Assembly: GCA_964017235.1 (NCBI GenBank)
Contig: OZ024935.1
Span: 36,745,596 to 36,809,595 of the forward strand
From: Sabellastarte sp. h YS-2021
Taxonomy: Eukaryota > Annelida > Polychaeta > Sabellida > Sabellidae
Reading direction: 5' to 3'
DNA: 64,000 nt
This document shows positions 58,582 through 64,000 of the stretch, in pieces (within the stretch, counting starts at the first letter, position 1; the number at the start of each line of letters is the position of its first letter). The notes beneath the pieces were generated by a model. That model was given only the letters and a program-made list of their open reading frames with translations, searched no databases and was not told the origin of the DNA. The position numbers and the translations under genes are program-made.

Positions 58582-58780
58582 TAGCCTTGCTTGATGCTTA
58601 AATTTGTATGAAGAACCTTTTTCAAATGTTTCCACCAAGACTAATTTGTATTCATAATACGCTAGTTGATTTAATATCACTATTTTACCAGTACCACTAT
58701 TTGTATTTCAGGGTAAAAAACAGTGTTATGTACGACTGCATAGAATTAATTGATAAAGGTTTAAGCCTGAAGCAAGGCTA
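58582..58780. mobile_element. hAT-like MITE (TAGCCTTGC family), copy 3
   Basis: It starts TAGCCTTGCTTGATGCTTAA and on the minus strand TAGCCTTGCTTCAGGCTTAA. The interior differs from copies 1 and 2, and I see no clear target duplication. Located in intron 1. Confidence 0.7.
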
Positions 58781-60960
58781 GGTTTCTCTTCAGACACATT
58801 TGTCTGTGTTTGAACATCATGTCAATGGCCGTTGAATGTTGCATTCATGTGAGCACATCTTTAAATGTTTATTTATGAACTTCACATGATAGCACTTCAT
58901 TCAGTAAAGGTATATGTTTGCACATACAGGCAAAAATCCACATTCTTTCCAATGTGGCCTTTCCAATTAAAATGTACAAAATGTGATGTGAAATCTTTAC
59001 TCCTGCTTGTCATTCCTGAACCGTACCAACTCAACTAATATAGAATTTGCAATACAGTCGTCAGTATATATAGTATACATGTATACTGATTTGCGTCATC
59101 AGTATGATGTAACCACTCAAAAACAATTCATCAGAGGTGAAGAATTTCACATTTATAACAATCTTTTTTATCTGTCAACTTTAAATTTGTTTGTCCATGG
59201 CACAACTGAAATTTGTTTGCAAAAAGTCATGCCGATAAATTGCCCAAAACAGATAGATTGCCTAAAAACATGGTGAAAGTGGAGAGTTTCCTCTTCCTAA
59301 CTGTACCTCCTTATCTGGGATTCCAGGTCAAAGGCAAAGTATTATTTTGGTCCTTTAAGATTTGACCAAACATTCCTCAACTGAATCTGATCTGCAAAGT
59401 TTTGTCTACGTACTAAGAAAAGAGGAAGTTTGCAAAAGAGTAATCATAGCATTTGAACTAGAAGCTAATTTTAAGCTAGGCAATATATATATGATATTTA
59501 CAGTATATATGCTGTCTTCTAAGATGTACGGATTGATTTACTTGAGATTCTATTAGCTGCACAGGTAAAACTGGTAATTGTAAGTCATCCATATATCTGC
59601 TCATTAGGTCTATTGTGATTGGTAATTGTATCTGCTGAACTTACATGCAAATTCACCACAACATAGGATCAGTTTTTAAGTAAGCCAGAACAAGCAAAAT
59701 TTTAATGAGTGTTTACAACATATTAGTACTTATCTAATTTTATTTAAACATATTTTATTCACAATCGGACAACAATCGTACAATTACAAAAAGTACAATT
59801 ATACCAAGTCCTTTTGCAGATGAAGTATATACAAATGACATGAAATGAATCTAATGTTATCACAGAAATCACACACTTTACAGATGTATCTTATAATTCA
59901 AAGGAAAATACAGGCTTTTCCATCCAGGGGTGAATTTACATAGTGTGGCAAACTTCCTATCTTTTCCTCTACATATACAAAATGACTGGTGGTCACTGCT
60001 TTATACTCTCTGTCATAAATAATGACTGAAGCCATTAAAAACATCTGTCACAAACCACCTCACCATGTTGTGATGTTAGAAAGTGGTCCATTTTCTAATG
60101 GCCACAAGGCAGAGAATATGATAATATGTATGTTCTGACATTTGTGAAACAGCACTGTGCCTTTGAAGTAAATTGTTTTGAATTAGACCCGAGTAGGTGA
60201 CTTTGATCCACATTACCTTGCTTGTACAGGTCTGATTAAATGGTTCTACACAATTTCCTTGATATGCCTTTTTATGGGGAGGGGGTGGAATGTTTTTTTT
60301 GTTATCTTTTATTCATTTTTATGAGTATCACTCTGTTACAGTAAACACAGACAAATGAATACAAGTAAAATATATGGTGTATTGAAGGAGATCCTGAAAC
60401 TGCTCACTTTTATGCAACAAAACAGAGTTTGTAAAATTATATATGTGCTCATGTAGGTTCTTAATTAGCAGTAGTCATTGACACATGGTACCCTGATAAA
60501 AATTTCTTGCTTTGCTTCCAATGACATGGGAATGATAGTCAACAGAGTAGCATGTAATAGTTGCGGGTTTGTACCAAATGATATCTTGCTAATTTCCATG
60601 TATTGTCACTCAGTAATTTATTGGCATAAAAAATTATTTAACTGTTATTTGGAATTGACAACATGATCTACAGGATATTATATGGCAGTTTTCTGTGAAA
60701 TGATTTAGTCAAATTTCTATTGCTATTACCACACAACTCAGTTATTTAGTGAATTTGCAATAAATAATAATTGAATGGTAGTTACACTGCACTTTAAATA
60801 AATAGAATTATTACCATTTCAAAATTATATTCATAGTGTTTCCGATTTACAGTCTCAATAGAAGGGGCAAATTACTACTTATACTCTAAATTCTTAAATA
60901 TTCCCCAGTTCAAATAAGTGCTTGGCTTAAGCAAAATGGGTAGCACAGAATAAATTGAAT
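58781..60960. other. Intronic stretch with no recognisable feature
   Basis: AT-rich. The open frames (59007-59276, 59362-59556, 60478-60666) lack domains. Confidence 0.4.
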
Positions 60961-60964
60961 GGTC

Positions 60965-61045
60965 AGCTAAATGCACTTGTCAAGGGATGCCCACATATGA
61001 CCTTTAGCTATCAAAAGGGACATGAAACCTCAGCTTTGCCCTTTG
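60965..61045 (+). mobile_element. SINE S1 body fragment
   Basis: CATATGACCTTTAGCTATC and AGGGACATGAAACCTCAGCT parallel the S1 3' body at 52930-52976. Confidence 0.45.
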
Positions 61046-61332
61046 TTGGTTTCACATTATAACCATTGGCCTCATATTCACTCACATTTTATACTTATAA
61101 TGATTTTTATACTTTCCTAAGAAGTTGAGTCTTTCTGAGAATAATTCTTGGAATAACATAAATTTCTGAGAATGACCGTTTTTATTTTCATAGGAATTTT
61201 TAGACTTTTGAAAGTAATAATGACAAATTGTATGCAATAGTTACATACAAGACTGAGGTAACAACTATTTCAAACATTTGCAAAAAATGTTTGTCTTGTG
61301 TTGGACATGTCCTACTGAAATATGAATACTCA

Positions 61333-62499
61333 ATATATATGTTGTATTGAATGTAGATAACTGTTGAATGTATACATTCAACGGGTCAAACCGTTGAATG
61401 TATAGATTCAATGGGCAAACTGTTGAATGTATACATTCAATGGCTCAGCTGTGGAATGTATAGATTCAATGGGTGAAACTGTTGAATGTGTACATTCAAT
61501 GGCTCAGGGCATGGAATGTGGAAATAATTTATAGTTGATAAGTTGATTGGAAGTATGAAGACTTATGTACACTTTAACATACACTGAGTATTTTCTAAAA
61601 TCAAATCACTATTTATAGTAGTTATAGGGATGATCAAAAGAAAAAGTCTTCTATTGAAGTGTTAGCAGGGGCTCAAAGAAGAAGAATCTTGTAGGATTAA
61701 AGACTTTATAAACATAAAGAGTTCCCTTTAATCTACAGTTCTACACACATTAAAACAATTGCTGTGATAATCAAAGCAAAGAACAAAGAGAGACCGTTCA
61801 AGCCTGAGTAATCTTTTGATCACTGATTACAGAAAAAGTTGTCACCTGAGTACCTCTTTAATGCTCTCCAAATTTGTGTGTGATTGTTTACAGTTAATCC
61901 ATGAAAGAGGATCACAGAGGTGCAATTGCAATTAGTCTTACCACACCAAAAAACACAAGAGCATTGGGGTTCATTGTGATTATATAATTGGAAAATAGAT
62001 TAATATTTCTTGTTCTTTTTTATCCTTTACAAAATATTTAAACAATAATTAAACCATGTTTTATAAATATTGAAAAAATATTTAAGGCTATAATACACTA
62101 TACTAATAAACTCATAACTACATTTAACTTTTATATTAGTAAAAATGCATCATTAATTCATACAATATAATATTAAATTAAATAGGTTTTATAATAGTAT
62201 TAACATTGCATCATTAATTTATACAATATAAATATTAAACTAAATAAGTTTTACATAAATATTAAACTGTTTAGGGACTACTTATAAAAATCATAATATT
62301 TAAAGAACTTATACACATTCAATGATCATAACTGTTGAATGTACACATTCCACAGCCAAACTGTGGAATGTACACATTCAATGGCTATTTGCTGTTGAAT
62401 GTGTACATTCAACACCTAGGCCATTGAATGTATACATTCAACACTTGGGCCATTGAATCTATACATTCAACAGTTATCTACATTCAATACAACATATAC
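61333..62499. mobile_element. Foldback-like element FB4, copy 2
   Basis: Same termini (ATATGTTGTATTGAATGTAG and inverse) and same palindrome-rich arms as copy 1, with the interior in the opposite orientation. It lacks the 398-bp insert of copy 1. Close similarity across the AT-rich interior suggests the two copies are young relative to most repeats here. Located in intron 1. Confidence 0.85.
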
Positions 62500-63097
62500 A
62501 CAAATGAAATCTAACGCGAAACACATTGAGCTACAAACAAGCCCGGATGAGTTAAATATATTCATATCATATCCAGCTTGTGAAGCCAGCATGGAACAGT
62601 GTGAACAGGGTCTAACATTGCATCGGAATTTCAGTATGTTTGGTTTTTTAATATGATGGAACCAAGTCAAGTTATAAGATTACTGATATTTTCTTGCAAT
62701 ATAATATTTACTTCACCATGTGGAATGTATCAATGAAATAGTTAAGTAATTATTATTAAAAACGAAAGAGTAACCTTGACATTTTTACCAAGGACAGCAA
62801 AAGCAAATCTGCAATTGTAGGAAATAACATAATGATCATTGCAGAGAGTACCAAAAGCTGAGACTTCTATGTTGATAAATTACTCACACCGACCCAGTCT
62901 GACATTTGTTACAAATTTACAGTGTACCTCTATTGCTTTGTCATCCAGGGAATGTATAGACATCAACATTTGGCCAGTTTGTCAAAAAAAGAGATACTGT
63001 GTACAATGTTTTTTTCATAGGCACAGTATATTTACAACCTCAATACTTCCATCAAGACTGAAACTGAAATGCAAAATCACTATTTCAATGTGTGATC
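62500..63097. other. Intronic stretch with no recognisable feature
   Basis: No supported exon or repeat. Confidence 0.4.
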
Positions 63098-63487
63098 ATT
63101 GTATCCATCGGATGCATCCAGTGGATATTTTGGTTTAGCGTTCGCTACGCTGCTGCCACCGAGATCTTCGGCATTAACGCTGTCAGAGGAAAACTACACC
63201 AGCATGTTCTGGGAATCTTCTGATGTGGTCAGATTTGACCTTGGACCCCTCCTTGAAGGTCAAACAAGGACAGCCAAACTTAAAAGTGCTTATAACTCAC
63301 TTATTATTGATCCTAGATGTTTGGAATGTGAATCCAACTTGTAGGATATCATGGGATGGGAATATTCTAATGTGGTCAGATTTGGCCTTGGGCCCCTCAT
63401 TCAAGGTCAAATGATGGTTCACTGACTTTGGTGAGTTGTCTTTCCGGTGGATACGAATTTGCATCGGTTCTCCAATGCGTGGGTCTA
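63098..63487 (+). mobile_element. Helitron-like element HL, complete short copy D
   Basis: The head ATTGTATCCATCGGATGCAT then CCAGTGGATATTTTGG, about 90 bp of the unique head region, about two 147-bp-type units, the GGTGAGTTGTCTTTCCGGTG block, the hairpin GCATCGG-TTCT-CCAATGC and CTAG followed by TT. It shows the whole plan of the family in 390 bp. Located in intron 1. Confidence 0.8.
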
Positions 63488-63545
63488 GTTCTTTTTAAAA
63501 AGGCAGTTCTGCCTAACAATGTTCTTCTTATAAAAGCCTTCTTTG

Positions 63546-63612
63546 CTTCCAGAACTTCCAGTTACTTGCCGATGCCTGGTGGTTCACAGTGCAGAATCTT
63601 GACCAACTTTTA
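63546..63612 (+). mobile_element. SINE S2 fragment
   Basis: CCAGTTACTTGCCGATGCC and GTGCAGAATCTTGACCAACT match S2 body blocks at 45752-45800. Confidence 0.5.
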
Positions 63613-63800
63613 TGCTTGTTTGTTACAACATAGAGTCTGTTTTTTAATGAAAGTTGAATAAGAGATTCCACTGTAGTAACTTTATTATGTTAAGCCTGAT
63701 AACCACTAAGTTCTTCTCAAACAATAGAAAAACAGAATTAATTTTATGAAGTTATTTTATAGAGAATTTATTGCAATGTTATCCTTTCATATGTTTTCAG

Positions 63801-63906
63801 ATGAATGTTCTAATGCTTTGGGAATGCAGTCTGGAGACATTCATGATGAATGGATTACAGCCAGCTCTTCTTATGACATGGCCAGTGTTGGACCAAAGAA
63901 TGGAAG
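63801..63906 (+). CDS. Exon 2: start of an F5/8 type C (discoidin) domain, DDR-like
   Basis: Read in the frame set by exon 1, it encodes D-ECSNALGMQSGDIHDEW, then ITASSSYDMASVGPKNGR. The pattern C-x3-LGM-x-SG-x-I-x-D-x2-ITASS is the opening strand region of discoidin domains, and the Cys is half of the domain's usual disulphide. The SYD..SVGP.N.R wording is what I recall for invertebrate discoidin domain receptors, collagen-binding receptor tyrosine kinases at the cell surface. The acceptor is TATGTTTTCAG and the donor AG|GTGAGT, both strong. It ends in phase 2. The full receptor would need further discoidin, DS-like, membrane and kinase exons beyond 64000, which cannot be seen. Lactadherin/EDIL3-type or other discoidin proteins are the alternatives. 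Confidence 0.75.
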
Positions 63907-64000
63907 GTGAGTATTTTAAACATTGAACAATTGGCAGAGAGGTTGGTGCGCTGAGTTCTTTTGCTGGTTCATTTCTTTTGTGTTTCTTGAGCATTTACAC
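63907..64000 (+). other. Start of intron 2
   Basis: Begins GTGAGTATTTT and runs off the window. Confidence 0.7.

Larger units (their letters stand above)
56529..63800 (+). other. Intron 1 of the discoidin-domain gene (about 7.3 kb)
   Basis: Bounded by GTAAAG at 56529 and by TTCATATGTTTTCAG ending at 63800. It contains a minisatellite, an S2 head, a hAT-like MITE, FB4 copy 2, a Helitron-like copy and SINE pieces. The remaining parts, 58781-60960 and 62500-63097 among them, show nothing I recognise. An unseen small exon inside cannot be ruled out, but direct joining of the two exons gives a sensible protein. Confidence 0.65.

Noticed and set aside
63946-63966. LINE-B-like GCGCTGAGTTC at the right edge
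   Set aside because: Only about ten bases agree with the LINE-B 3' end, and no tail or further match is present before the window ends.

Overview
The window looks like nuclear DNA of an invertebrate animal. It is AT-rich, has standard stop codons, GT-AG introns and no operon structure, and carries dense non-LTR retrotransposon, tRNA-derived SINE, MITE and Helitron-like sequence. The repeat mix, including expressed-gene introns packed with palindromic MITEs, a CCTCCGCC-type element and ATCCACCGG/CTAG elements, would fit a marine lophotrochozoan such as a mollusc. I cannot fix the species from sequence alone.

Only one cellular gene can be supported: the 5' end of a discoidin-domain gene on the + strand. 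A signal-peptide exon at 56450-56528 ends in phase 1 at a GT donor. It joins in frame to an exon at 63801-63906 that encodes the start of an F5/8 type C (discoidin) domain. The best match from memory is a discoidin domain receptor tyrosine kinase (DDR). Intron 1 is about 7.3 kb and is loaded with repeats. The rest of the gene lies beyond the right edge.

Almost everything else is transposable-element sequence in nested layers. 1.3-2.6 kb: a CR1/L2-type LINE 3' half with a (TTCTAT)n tail. 3.1-6.7 kb: tRNA-derived SINEs of two families, one split by a short LINE. 8.2-10.5 kb: a foldback-like element with 16-bp arm repeats, carrying a second foldback-like element inside it. 11.3-14.9 kb: three MITE families. 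22.0-25.5 kb: a second, decayed LINE interrupted by two insertions. 36-42 kb: short copies of a Helitron-like element. 42.1-44.8 kb: a nest of at least four elements. 48.0-51.0 kb: a third foldback-like element containing a Helitron-like copy with eleven 147-bp tandem units. 51-63.5 kb: further MITEs, SINEs, a 30-bp minisatellite, a second copy of the palindrome-arm foldback element and another Helitron-like copy.

Two things deserve attention. First, four structurally similar but sequence-unrelated inverted elements have arms built from short tandem repeats. Second, a Helitron-like family has a terminal hairpin, a CTAG end and a variable array of 147-bp units. No autonomous transposase, Rep/helicase or intact reverse transcriptase is present. 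Long stretches between the listed items show nothing I can recognise, and these are stated as such.
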